Assembly (NCBI GenBank): GCA_964019695.1
Contig: OZ026522.1
Span: forward strand, 17,296,687 to 17,360,686
Source of the DNA: Loripinus fragilis
Lineage: Eukaryota; Mollusca; Bivalvia; Lucinida; Lucinidae
DNA length: 64,000 nt
Direction of reading: 5' to 3'
Below, one piece after another: positions 31,641 through 41,471 of this stretch (position 1 is its first letter; each line of letters opens with the position of its first letter). The translations under genes and the position numbers were made by a program. The notes under the pieces were generated by a model. The model was not told the origin of the DNA and did no database searches. It saw nothing but the letters and a program-made list of their open reading frames with translations.

Positions 31641-31925
31641 TAAGCAAGGGTGCAAAGATCAGGAATCGATACAATCAAGTACCACACCTGACCCACGATA
31701 CCAATGGGAAAGTGACAAACTTACAGTTGGACACCACAAACGAGAGCCAAGAGGTCAGATTTTTCCCAGCAGGTGACCACAAGGCACATATAAACAGACG
31801 CTCACAAAGGCATAGCAAGCACAAGACAGAAAAAAAAACATAAAATATCCACAAAAGAAGTACCGCCTTGGAACGGTCATAGAATATTTTACTGGAGGGC
31901 TTAAACCGGTTTAACGGCGCCAAAC
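31641..31925 (+). mobile_element. Interspersed element family G, copy 1
   Basis: Starts near AAGGGTGCAAAGATCAGGAA and contains CGATACAATCAAGTACCACA, GAGAGCCAAGAGGTCAG, AGGTGACCACAAGGCACATA and CCACAAAAGAAGTACCGCC. Other copies are at 43413 (plus), 49425 (minus), 63700 (minus) and a fragment at 34700. The minus frame 31675-31929 is hydrophobic and resembles the one in the 49425 copy. Confidence 0.65.
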
Positions 31926-32035
31926 TCACCCTTAATTCAGATGTGGATCAAGACACATAAATATATGGTTTGCACGAAAGACCCCTAACTTATCAATTTA
32001 TCAACTCCCAGAACATATACTGTTTGTTAAGGTGA

Positions 32036-32215
32036 GAAAAAATTGTTACTGATTACTGATGTTGGGGTCATGTTTTACTGATTAGCGATTTGAGGGCTTT
32101 TTTTTTTTACTGATAAGCGATTTTGGTCCTCAAATTTACTGATTGCTGATTTTTGGGTCTAAATTTTACTGATAAGCGATTTGTGGGCCTAAATTTTATT
32201 GATTAGCGATTTTAG
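32036..32215 (+). repeat. About 35-bp degenerate tandem repeat
   Basis: TTTTACTGATTAGCGATTT and variants (TACTGATAAGCGATTTTGG, TACTGATTGCTGATTTTTGG) recur five to six times. Confidence 0.75.
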
Positions 32216-32297
32216 AGGTACCCCATTGAGACCCTCCAAAATCTCATGCGCTGGCTCATTAGGCTCTAGAAACAGGTCAATTCTCAGTAGTTCTAGG

Positions 32298-32606
32298 CAT
32301 GCGCGGATACAGAGGGGGTATATGGGGTAGGGGACAGGAGTCTGAACCCCCTGGAAAATCAGACAGTTATAAATACTTGTCACCCCTGGATATCACAAAA
32401 CTCCCAAGCCAGCAATTTCCTGATGTAGGGCCATAATTGGTCCACAAGCGAAACGCCATTCAAATGGAGTTTCGCTCGCAATTTAAATGGCGTTTCGTTT
32501 GCGGGCCAATGATGACCCCCTTTCAATGGTATTTGGATCCTCTCTCTTCTCATGAACTCATGTCAGATTTTGACCCCTCTGAAAAAAAACCTTGGTCTGC
32601 GTATGC
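32298..32606 (-). mobile_element. MITE family E, reverse copy
   Basis: Opens CATGCGCGGATACAGAGGGG. The internal hairpin CAAGCGAAACGCCATTCAAATGG... is followed by GGTATTTGGATCCTCTC, as in the other copies read in reverse. Confidence 0.55.
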
Positions 32607-32974
32607 GGGACTTTTTTCTTCAAATTGTCAATATTTTGAACTAAAGTCATAACTGTAAATAGTATATGGCCATCTTCATCTTAGGGATGAACCATCTGTC
32701 TAGATGCCAAAATTCTGAGCTTCCATCGGTGTCCATCCGGTGAGAAGGCTCTATCGAGATTTCACATGTGCACAGACTCGTATGAGCCTTCTTCTCTCGC
32801 CTTTGTGCTAAGTTCGAAATTTCATTAAAAAGATCCTGGTGTTAGGATGTAATTAAATGCGAAGACGAAGGTGTTCCCTTTTTATATATTTAGAAAGATT
32901 TGGCTTCATTGTTTAAAGACAGGGCATATTATGGCATACAAACCGTCTTCTAAATATGTCGTGGGTACCTCCTC
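32607..32974. other. Intergenic, nothing recognised
   Basis: No supported feature. Confidence 0.4.
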
Positions 32975-33270
32975 CATGCGCGCATCCAGAAAGGGGGTCA
33001 AACGGCTCCAACTCTGGCAACGTTTTTCAGTTGTTGAGGGGAGAGAGAGGATCCATATACCATTTTAAGTGGGTCATCATCGGCCCGCCAGCGAAACACC
33101 ATTTGAATTGCGTTATGGCCTTTTGCTGGCGGGTTGATCATGGTCCAACATTGAATGCTTTGTTATTTTCCAGGGGTTCCGGACCAGTATTGCTAATGAA
33201 TCCTATAGCTTAGTGATTTTCCAGGGGACGCGGTAAGGTCCCCCTGCTGCCCTCTCTGGATCCGCGCATG
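32975..33270 (+). mobile_element. MITE family E, copy 3
   Basis: CATGCGCGCATCCAGAAAGG at the left is inverted as CCTCTCTGGATCCGCGCATG at the right. Hairpin core GGCCCGCCAGCGAAACACCA...TTTTGCTGGCGGGTTGATCA. Confidence 0.7.
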
Positions 33271-33504
33271 TATTCAATTGGATTATGACCATTAACGTAT
33301 GTTTAATGGAGAAAAAAACATTGTTCTGTAGAATACTTTTTGCGAACTTAAGTTTGTTCGATTCGCTACTTTGTCTGGGCTATATCTCCTACAAAGTTTA
33401 GACGGAATTCATAACAATCTTACAGGATTATAACCTTAGCATAAAAGTGTGTGGCTAACAACATCGAACCTTCGCACCATGACCAATCACTTACACGTAC
33501 AGAA

Positions 33505-33736
33505 TCTAAACGCGAGAAAACCCTGTCGTTGGACTGCGCACACGACAAAGGTGAAGATTAGCCTGTGCATCCCGTAAGGTGATCCGCCCCTTTGTTATTC
33601 TCTTATTATACAGTATCATATGTTAGCTTGCCATAACAGAAATTTCAATTTTCTAACTATTCTTAGTAGCTAAGCAAGCTGGTTTGTGCTTAACTTTGTC
33701 TCTAACCTGAACACAGGTTTTCTCGCGATGAGGCAT
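33505..33736. mobile_element. MITE family D, copy 3
   Basis: CGCGAGAAAACCCTGT and its inverted partner ACAGGTTTTCTCGCG bound about 230 bp. The internal GGACTGCGCACACGAC is in the same relative place as in the 20558 copy. Confidence 0.6.
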
Positions 33737-33924
33737 GCACAAACTAGCCTGCTCAGCTAAAGAGACTAGCTGGAAGATTGTAATTTTGTTTCTAACAGAT
33801 CAACGCCGCTGTTATTCCTTTATTTGAAAGTATCATATCGTAGTTTGCAACAGGCGAATGTCCAGACTATACGCTAGTCTGTGTATTGAACTGTTTTAAA
33901 CATGTCTCTAACCCAAAAGACAGC

Positions 33925-34110
33925 TGTTAGAGACGCAAAAATGTACACCAAAATTTTTACTGGACAAGCTTGGCAAAGCAGTTAACCAGTACTTCGTGCA
34001 CATAATAAAAACCCTTCTTGACTCAGCGGAAGAGAGGAGACTGGCCAGAGAGCTTATTTCATGATCCATCTCCCCAATAGTATTGGACTGGGCTGGGGTC
34101 AAACTCGCGA
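33925..34110 (-). mobile_element. SINE family B fragment
   Basis: ACAAGCTTGGCAAAGCAGTT, AACCAGTACTTCGTGCACAT, TTATTTCATGATCCATCTCC and GGGGTCAAACTCGCGACCC match the family in reverse (compare 57506-57749). Confidence 0.6.
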
Positions 34111-34277
34111 CCCAAGGATGAAAAAAGTCAATTATAAGAAAATGAAAATGAAAGAAAAACATATCTAGATATTCAAATTTCGATGGACGTCAAATGGCGA
34201 CGTCATATTAGAAATAAGGGTGTATGGTACAGACGTGCAACTGGAATAGTCTCCTTTCATAATAAATATACGTAATC

Positions 34278-34343
34278 GTGTCCGCCTGTATTTGGAGATA
34301 ATCTACAAGCTTTAGCGAGTGAATTGTCTTACATACAGGTGGA
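34278..34343. repeat. Hairpin related to 12919-13012
   Basis: TCCGCCTGTATTTGGAGATA and its inverted partner TGTCTTACATACAGGTGGA enclose ATCTACAAGCTTTAGCGAGTG, close to the centre of the 12919 hairpin. Confidence 0.6.
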
Positions 34344-35690
34344 CAAACGTCGAATAGCTATTTTATACCACATACATCAGTGTAGACCTTGTACATAATG
34401 AGATATTGTACATAATGAGATAGTGTGCTAAAGTGGTATAATGGGCTAATTTCTAATCTTTTCTAAAAATTTTAACTCTTGTATTTCCACCCAGTTGCTT
34501 TCCTTTCAACTTAAGACATTTTCATCTTCACTTTGTAATATTTTCGTTAATATTTGTTGTTTGTTAAGGATTAAATTCTACAGGGATGTATAGCAAGAAA
34601 TTTATCTTGCATCCTATAACAAACGTTTTACAAGAGGACAAAAACTGAAGCCAACAGCTTTTGATTTTTTCGATATATTTATTTGAAAATTAGCATACAG
34701 TAAGAAAGAGGGCAAAGATCAGGTATCGATACATTTTGTACAATCAAGTACCACATTTTGGGATAAACCATTCAGTCAAAATGAATCCTGACACCGTTTT
34801 CCGAAATTAATCGATGAGTTCCTAAAAAGAGATATTCTATAAATTATAAATGAAAGCGCGCCCTCTGGTGTCAAAATATATAGCATAGAAAGAAGCGCGG
34901 TATTACTGACAATATCCAATGCTTCAAATGCTTATTTCATGTCAATTTATTATGCTGTTGATGCTAATTATAATTTACTTTGTATCATTTTTTTTTAATT
35001 CTTCAGCAACATTGTTGGTCCAAGCTGTTATCATTAGACAATTCATATGATACAATGACATAATTTACGAAATAAAATTGCAATCTTAAAAAACAAACCT
35101 AAATTGGACACATAGAACTTCGTTGATGAATCCCTTCCATACTGCTGCACGTGCTCCACTCATGGGTTGTACGTTGGAAAATAGCAAACTTTGCCAGGGA
35201 TGTCACTTTGAAACGTTGTAGTGGAAGGATTTGTTAGTCTAGTTATACTCGTATCACAGAATTAGTTCACGGAAATATTGATGGGCACTCGTATATAGCA
35301 GCTACCTTATCAATATACGTTGAACCCCCTCTGTAAACTGTAATAAAACGTTGAGGACTGCAAAAAAACATAATTTTGACACGAGTGCCATTTTGAGTAA
35401 ACAATATACAATACTTTACCATGTTCCATTGAAAGTATTGTTATGCTAGAGGCATAAGTTTGGCGGTGTTCAACCATTTATCAAGTTGATCCAACAGGCT
35501 TAGTACAAATGGTGAGGGCTTTTTGAGAGGCAGCTATTTAGATTTACATTAGTCAAATTTACGTTATATATATATATATAGGTTCAGTTGGAGAATGGTA
35601 AAACATAAACCTTTATATTGATATTGATAATGTTGTATTTTGTAAAGGAATTGGACACAAAACAACTGTGACTTTTTGAAAAGCTAAAAT
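34344..35690. other. Intergenic with a family G fragment
   Basis: 34700-34757 carries AGGGCAAAGATCAGGTATCG and ACAATCAAGTACCACATTTT, the left end of family G only. A short TA dinucleotide run lies near 35565-35580. Otherwise nothing is seen. Confidence 0.4.
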
Positions 35691-35927
35691 GAGCCGCGAC
35701 ACGAGATTTCTAATAATATAGCATTTTAACACATGTAGACTCAGACGAGCCTTTGCAGCCTCCTTTTAAGCTTAAAAACTCAAAATAATGTTTGGTCAGT
35801 AGCTTGCCACCCATAGCATATTCAAGCGACTAGCAATGGCTCTGATCAGACTTGGCGTCTGCGCAGGCTGGTCTGAGCCTCTGCTGGTCGTACATACCAC
35901 ATTGTTGGAAATCTCATGTTGCGGCTC
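35691..35927 (-). mobile_element. 237-bp MITE family, minus copy
   Basis: Exactly 237 bp, GAGCCGCGACACGAG to ATGTTGCGGCTC, flanked by AAAT (35687-35690 and 35928-35931). Confidence 0.85.
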
Positions 35928-36368
35928 AAATTCAGATTACGTCTGGGATAAATTTAATCTTTAAGCTATTGATTTGATCTTATATTTTGAACAAGAAGCT
36001 ATAATTGTTTTAATATTCAATCTTTTCAAATTAAGTCAATTAAGATGTCAATGTTCTTATGAATAATCTGATGTATGAAGACGATAGATTATAAGACCCT
36101 TTATGATAATGTAAGACAGGTTTCTTTATTCAAATATTTTGCAATCCACGTTGGTATTGTTCCATTATTGTAGTGATATTCACACCGTCAGTATTACGGA
36201 GCTTTTTTACCCAGTCATTGAATGTTTGGCTTATATATTAACTACATGTGCCACGAATATTTTACTTAGTGGAATTTATTTAAATAGAAACTTGTTGATG
36301 ATGACTGTGATGCATCTGACAAAGATTGGTAACCACAACGGAGTTTTAAAGGTCTGTATATCATTCTG

Positions 36369-36588
36369 AAAAATATAGTACTCCATCTCCAAAGTTCATC
36401 CAGCACAAGTGCCTCAGTTGGGAGAGTGTTAGACTTGGGATTGAAGGGTCGTGAGTTCGAGATTCACCGGAAGCACATTTTGTATCCTCTGCTGAGCACT
36501 GGTTCAACCAAAGAAGACAATGGATCGTCCCAACATGACTGATAAACTGTTGACTGGGACGAAACGCATCAACCAAACACCCACAAAA
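36369..36588 (+). mobile_element. SINE family A, full length, 9-bp target-site duplication
   Basis: Box A-like TGCCTCAGTTGGGAGAGTG and box B-like GAGTTCGAGATTC lie in a recognisable tRNA-like head. GAGCACTGGTTCAACCAAAG, CCCAACATGACTGATAAACT and GGGACGAAACGCATCAACC form the tail. ATCATTCTG flanks both sides (36360-36368 and 36589-36597). Confidence 0.85.
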
Positions 36589-36754
36589 ATCATTCTGTAC
36601 CACTATAACCAGGGTCCCTCCAGATAGATGGGGGGACATATATTTCGCCCATATACAAATGTAAACCCCTGATATAGGTAAAAGATGCAGTTGGTTAAAA
36701 CCTGCACATTCCGTTGTGCTTCTCCTTGCAACGAAGTTATCACCGCATGTTTTA

Positions 36755-36880
36755 CAAACGAAAGTATTTGCACAAAGACTGGTTAACTGCTTAGTCAAGC
36801 TTGCCCAGGAAAAGGTGTAGTTAGGTGAATTGACCGTCCGAACATAACCATAGCTGTTGGTTGGGAAGCAAATTATTAAA
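36755..36880 (+). mobile_element. SINE family B, 3' part
   Basis: ACTGGTTAACTGCTTAGTCA, AGCTTGCCCAGGAAAAGGTG and TAGTTAGGTGAATTGACCGT match the 3' part of the copies at 61140 and 61757. Confidence 0.6.
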
Positions 36881-38019
36881 AAAGCAAATCATCACCGCAT
36901 GTTTTGTTAAAAAAAACGCAAAAATAACCTGGACCTATGGAAAGCTATGACAGTAAAATCTCACCACCCGTGGGGTGTATGTTGGAGTGGTTACCCTTAA
37001 TAAGCGCCAATAATTTGAAAATGCCATCTGCTGGAGTCGCTTGCTGCAAATAATTACCCAACACAACTGACTTATTTAAGTATAATAGCAAACAGATTAA
37101 TCAAAATCAGACAGCAGCCTGATACGGATCCACACTGTTTGCCCTAGAGGTTTCTTAAAATTTGGACATACGACAAAACGCAATAGACTTTTGTTGTGAT
37201 TGGCGCTTTAATGAGCATAATGATATTACGTTTCCTCGTGACCCTGTTCTTACAAAACTATATTTAGGGACAGTTGTCATACTGGGTAATATTACATGAT
37301 TTTTTTTCAAAAATTATCTTATTTTTAAATAGTTCAGGAATATGATCAGAGTTTCGAACAGTTTGGATCCAGAATAGGTCCCAAAGTATTTTGGAGCTGA
37401 TTTGAGCCCAAACTGTCTGTAAATCCAACGGTTATCATTAAAAGACACTAGCAGGCAGGGATAACTGCATTTTGATCAGAGTTAGCCCAGCACCTCTTAT
37501 TTATTATATTTGTCGATTTTTGTTTGTATATTTACACCATCTTTGATGGCATTGTAGCTGAAAATGGTATTTAATGACCTTGAGAATAAATACAGCTATA
37601 ACAGGTAAAGAGAAATAATATTTAGCATTGGAAGCGACGACATTCGCAAAGTAAAGTCCCGGCTCCGGCGGGGCATGTGGGAGTGGTTACAAATGATTGA
37701 CGCAAATTATTTACCCTTAAAGCGCCGAAAATCTTAAAATATCATCTGCTGAAATCTTCTGCTGCAAATAATGTTGGCCTGAATTTGTTTTAGCGGTAAA
37801 GTAACTGTACGTTTACATCAAAGAGGTCGAAGCTCAACTGTCAACTCTTTTGGTGTTAAATTATACGAATTTGACAGTCACTGTGTAAACCTTTAAATAG
37901 CGCCACCTAAAATTGCAGTAGGTTAAAATTTCAAATTGTGTTGCTCTTTATGCTAAATATATATGACACAATGCTAAGCGATAATAATCAAGTACCATGA
38001 TAAGAATCAAGCGGTCATC
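36881..38019. repeat. Intergenic with one dispersed direct repeat and a family H hairpin
   Basis: GTTGGAGTGGTTACCCTTAA...CATCTGCTGGAGTC...GCTGCAAATAAT (about 36958-37062) recurs in diverged form at about 37662-37770. A family H hairpin (GAACAGTTTGGATCCAGAAT and inverted partner) lies near 37350-37430, and a decayed GCAAACAG...CTGTTTGC block near 37087-37142. Confidence 0.5.
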
Positions 38020-39015
38020 CGGCGAAAACGCACATGACGTAAACAAGTAAAACATGGGTTAATTTTATCTACTTTTTGCTATACTGTATAACGTTTTGAA
38101 AGAGACATCGACGGAAAACTGCTCAGCATTATTGTAGGAACCACTGTTTATATATTTGATTCCCTTGGAACAGATTTGCCTGGATCATGGCAGTCGATCA
38201 AAGGTGCTTTACTCGTATTATTTTGATAGAGCCGTTAGAATGTCTCTCAAAAACATATTTTCCCAATGGAATATTACCTTTTCTTTGTGGCAGAACAGAA
38301 GGTAAGCATACCTAGAGTCTTTCCGCACAAATCGTCCAATGCATTGTCTTTGATTAGATACGCACCACAAACCCTGGAAAGACACTGGGGTAGGGTGTTT
38401 AAGATAATATGTCCAGTCGCATCCATCTTTCGATGATAAATAGCACAGCGCACGAATTTCGTCAACGATGAAGTTATCAGTGACGGAATTCGCTATGCTT
38501 TTTATCATCGAATCACTCTACAGTTTGTGCCTTACCAACCTTCCCACAGCGAGCAAATTTTTTATCAGCAAGCAAAATTCAATTCTGGTTGGGAGTAAAA
38601 ACTCTGACATATTCTAAGGTTGCTGCTTGCGTTCATCTAATTTAACTGAATTATATTCTTGAAAATTGTCTTTTAACTGCAGACAACCACCACCAAAGTG
38701 ACAAATATATCTATACTAAAAGACACGCATAATTTCTTTCAGCTAAATGTAGCAGTTGATTTAACAGTAACCTCAGTGATACGGAGCTTGATCATATTTC
38801 CTTGCAATTTTAGTGAAACTCTGGTATAACTGCTACACTGGAAGGACATTTAGAGGCAGAACTGTTTCAGGGGAACCAAATATATATTCACAGTGGTTCT
38901 TTCAACAATGCTGAACAGTTTTCCATCGATATCTCTTTCAAAACGTTCTACAGTATAGAATAAGTAGATTAACTCATTTTTGACTTGTTTACGTTGCATG
39001 CAATTTTGCGGAACG
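38020..39015. mobile_element. About 1-kb DNA element with roughly 150-bp terminal inverted repeats
   Basis: The left arm (ACGTAAACAAG, ACGTTTTGAAAGAGACATCG, GAAAACTGCTCAGCATTATT, GGAACCACTGT) recurs in reverse at 38860-39000 with about 85 percent identity. The interior has open frames on the minus strand (38218-38508 and one overlapping it in another frame), without motifs I recognise. It is not related to the MITE families here. Confidence 0.65.
38218..38508 (-). CDS. Uncertain 96-codon ORF inside the long-TIR element
   Basis: The only open frame of note in the element, with a Cys/Trp/Tyr-containing middle (CDWTYYLKH, GLWCVSNQRQCIGRFVRK). No transposase catalytic pattern, signal peptide or zinc finger is evident. 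An overlapping open frame in another phase lowers confidence; it may be chance. Confidence 0.15.
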   Translation of the reverse strand: MIKSIANSVTDNFIVDEIRALCYLSSKDGCDWTYYLKHPTPVSFQGLWCVSNQRQCIGRFVRKDSRYAYLLFCHKEKVIFHWENMFLRDILTALSK

Positions 39016-39283
39016 ATCATTTGAATTTATCATGCCACAGGATTTTTGCATTGTGTGTATATTATTGTTTTCAAATGTCTTTTGGTAGACATGTACACAG
39101 TATATCTAGCCTTATATTAATTGGAAAAAAGAACAAATAGGCCAGTAACCCTTTTTATTTTGATAGATTGTCCCAAACATAGTGGTGCAATTAGTATGGA
39201 ATCGTCCATTTTGTAGTTTAAGGGGTTGCTGTTAAAATTTCTATAAAATGACGTATTTCTGTTCCTGAAGATAGTTTATCACA

Positions 39284-39350
39284 ACAAACAGTGCAGGTCT
39301 TAATGAAATGCCGCCTTCTTCGGGTTTCATCTGGATCTACACTGTTTGCC
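39284..39350. repeat. 67-bp hairpin repeat (family P), partly decayed
   Basis: ACAAACAGTGCAGGTCTTAA and the inverted TCATCTGGATCTACACTGTT flank a mismatched core (ATGCCGCCTTCTTCGGGTTTC). Confidence 0.65.
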
Positions 39351-39885
39351 AAGACACATGTTTATCGGTGTCCAGAATGAAAAGGGTTACATGTATATGT
39401 AATATGTAAAAATTCAGCCAAGTTGTGATTGCGAAAGGGGCAGTAACATTCTTGGAAGTAGTAAGTAAGACGTATGTCCCCTGTAGTATATAACGTAAGT
39501 TCCAGTCAAACGCATTTTTTCGTGCATTAACGCAGTCGTGAAATTCTGTTTTAGGCATTCTCTGTATTGTTGTTTAAGAATTGCATACGAGTACAAAAGT
39601 AACGACCGATCACGAAAACAGAAAGTGTACATTACTTTTTAGTGTAATAACTTCTACACAAAAGTAATAAACACTTAACTGAGTTTCCATTCCAGAAAAC
39701 TAAGTGCCAGTTTCTACAATGGAGTGACGTCATAGTAGCCTGGGTTCCAATCTGATCATTTTCTTATTGTTTTTATTGTTTCCGTTTCTTGGTCAAGCAT
39801 GTTGGTTTCTTCATAGTGTTATTATATTACTAAAAAACAAAAATAGTTTTACACCTGTCGAGTATACTCGTATATGTATTGTTTG
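39351..39885. other. Intergenic, nothing recognised
   Basis: Short overlapping minus-strand frames only. Confidence 0.4.
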
Positions 39886-40009
39886 TCAAAATTGACCCGA
39901 GACATATGAATATTCAATGACCTTTTACTGAGTCCTCGTGAATCTTCGTAAAAAAGTGCACTTTAGATTGTTGTACAATTACTAATCTGAGTGAAGTTAA
40001 TCGCAATTC

Positions 40010-40078
40010 CCCGATAGCCTAGTGGATAGTCGAGTGTTTTAGCACTCCAAAGATGTGGGTTCGAGTCCAGTAGCATTT
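40010..40078 (+). ncRNA. tRNA-like Pol III unit, left module of the 39886 element
   Basis: GATAGCCTAGTGGATAGTCG (box A-like), a GAGTG...CACTC stem with a 6-base loop, and GTGGGTTCGAGTCC (box B) are in tRNA order. A T-rich stretch (TTTTT) follows. The acceptor stem does not pair. Confidence 0.45.
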
Positions 40079-40599
40079 AAGATTTTTGTTTCAATTTTCT
40101 TTTCGATTTGCTAGTTTCTTTGTCTTTATTCTTGATTTTGTGCACAACTGGATACATTTATTTGAATGTTGCATGCGTTTATGTAACAAATACAGCACCG
40201 TGAATAATTTCAATAAACCTACATCAGAGGCGTTGTATCATACGCCTCTGACATACATATGATTAACTCTTTGCACGCTGAATATTTTTTGATATTTTTG
40301 TTATCATCTGCGCGCAGTGACTTTTAATAAAAAATAACTTTTTCAAAAATTCTTACAGGGACACTATCAGAGTGTCAAACGGTCTGTTTCCAGATTAGAA
40401 CGGACGTTCTGTTGGTACTGAACTGGGTCCAAACTATTTGTAAAGGTTATCAGCTGACAATGAAAGAGTGGGGAACTTAGGGAATAATGAATACAAAGAG
40501 GCTAAATACAAATGAAAGATGTAAAGCTCATCACAAGATGATGTAAAATATACGAACAATATTAACTTAAAAAAGAAAGCAATTTGACAATTATATAAA

Positions 40600-40671
40600 A
40601 AAGGTTCCATCCAAGTTTCGATCAAGGTATGCTTGATTTGTAAGTAGTCAACTAACCACTAGGCTATCAGA
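40600..40671 (-). ncRNA. tRNA-like Pol III unit, right module of the 39886 element
   Basis: On the minus strand TCTGATAGCCTAGTGGTTAG (box A-like) is followed by a weak box B (TTGATCGAAACTTGG) and then a run of six T. It is the least tRNA-like of the four modules but begins with the same GATAGCCTAGTGG as its partner. Confidence 0.35.
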
Positions 40672-40976
40672 CCATTTGCATTAACGAATTGTAATTTATT
40701 TTCATATTCTCTGTAAAAGCGTGACCAAGGTCTGAGTACTCCACGAAAACGCACGAATATCACGAAGATTTTGGCGAAAATTAATCAGTCTAAGGTCAAT
40801 TTTGGCAGACTATACCTTAAATTGAACACTGTTGAATAATTTATAAACATAAAAAGAATGCCCTTTATCGTGACTTACAACCGAAACCTACACCTGCTAC
40901 TGTAGAGGAGACAAGGACTAAATGCATTTCATTGCTTGATTTTCATAGTAAGCAGGAAGTTGCGTGATTACTATAG

Positions 40977-41213
40977 GAGCCGCGGCATGAGATTTCCAAC
41001 AATTTGACATTTTGACAAGTGTAGACTCGGACGAGCCTCTGCAGCCTCCTTTTAAGCTTAGAAACTCCAAATTGTGTTCAGTTAGTAGCTTAACAATCAT
41101 AAAATACTCAAACGACTAGCAAAGGCTCTGATCAGACTGCGCGTATGCGCAGGCTGATCTAAGACTTTGCTGGTCGCACATACCACATTGTTGGAAATCT
41201 CATGCACTGGCTG
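40977..41213 (-). mobile_element. 237-bp MITE family, minus copy
   Basis: Exactly 237 bp, from GAGCCGCGGCATGAG to ATGCACTGGCTG, with ATAG/ATAT at the flanks. Internal GCGCGTATGCGCAG retains palindromic symmetry although the central bases changed. Confidence 0.85.
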
Positions 41214-41268
41214 ATATGGTATAACTTAGTTTTAAACTAAAATACTACTGTATCGAAGACTGAGACTA

Positions 41269-41471
41269 CAGTAAAACATGTCTTTAGCGCGCGGCCACTC
41301 AAAATGAACACCAAAATTTGGTTTTCATACCGATTATCACTTAGTGCAAGTCTAAAGTATTGCAGAATGCTCCCCTTGGGAAGCATTAAGCAATACCAGC
41401 GTACTACCATTTTCTATTAAGACCTTTGTTTTGTCTATTTTTAAGTGGCCGCTTAAGACAGGTTTTTACTG
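41269..41471. mobile_element. TA-flanked MITE (family T), copy 4
   Basis: CAGTAAAACATGTCTTTAGC and inverted GCTTAAGACAGGTTTTTACTG, flanked by TA (41267-41268 and 41472-41473). Confidence 0.8.

Larger units (their letters stand above)
39886..40806. mobile_element. About 921-bp element with two inward-facing tRNA-like modules, copy 2
   Basis: Ends TGTCAAAATTGACC (39885-39898) and, inverted, GGTCAATTTTGGCA (40793-40806) match at 13 of 14 positions. A tRNA-like unit starts about 127 bp in from the left (40013, plus) and about 138 bp in from the right (40668, minus), both pointing inward and both followed by an oligo-T run. The layout is the same as in the 13296-14082 element although the sequences differ. 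A family H repeat (about 40263-40471) sits between the modules and may be a later insertion. Confidence 0.55.

Noticed and set aside
36361..36798. 145-codon minus-strand frame with Cys residues
   Set aside because: It runs antisense through SINE-A and part of SINE-B; the apparent motifs come from the SINE sequence.
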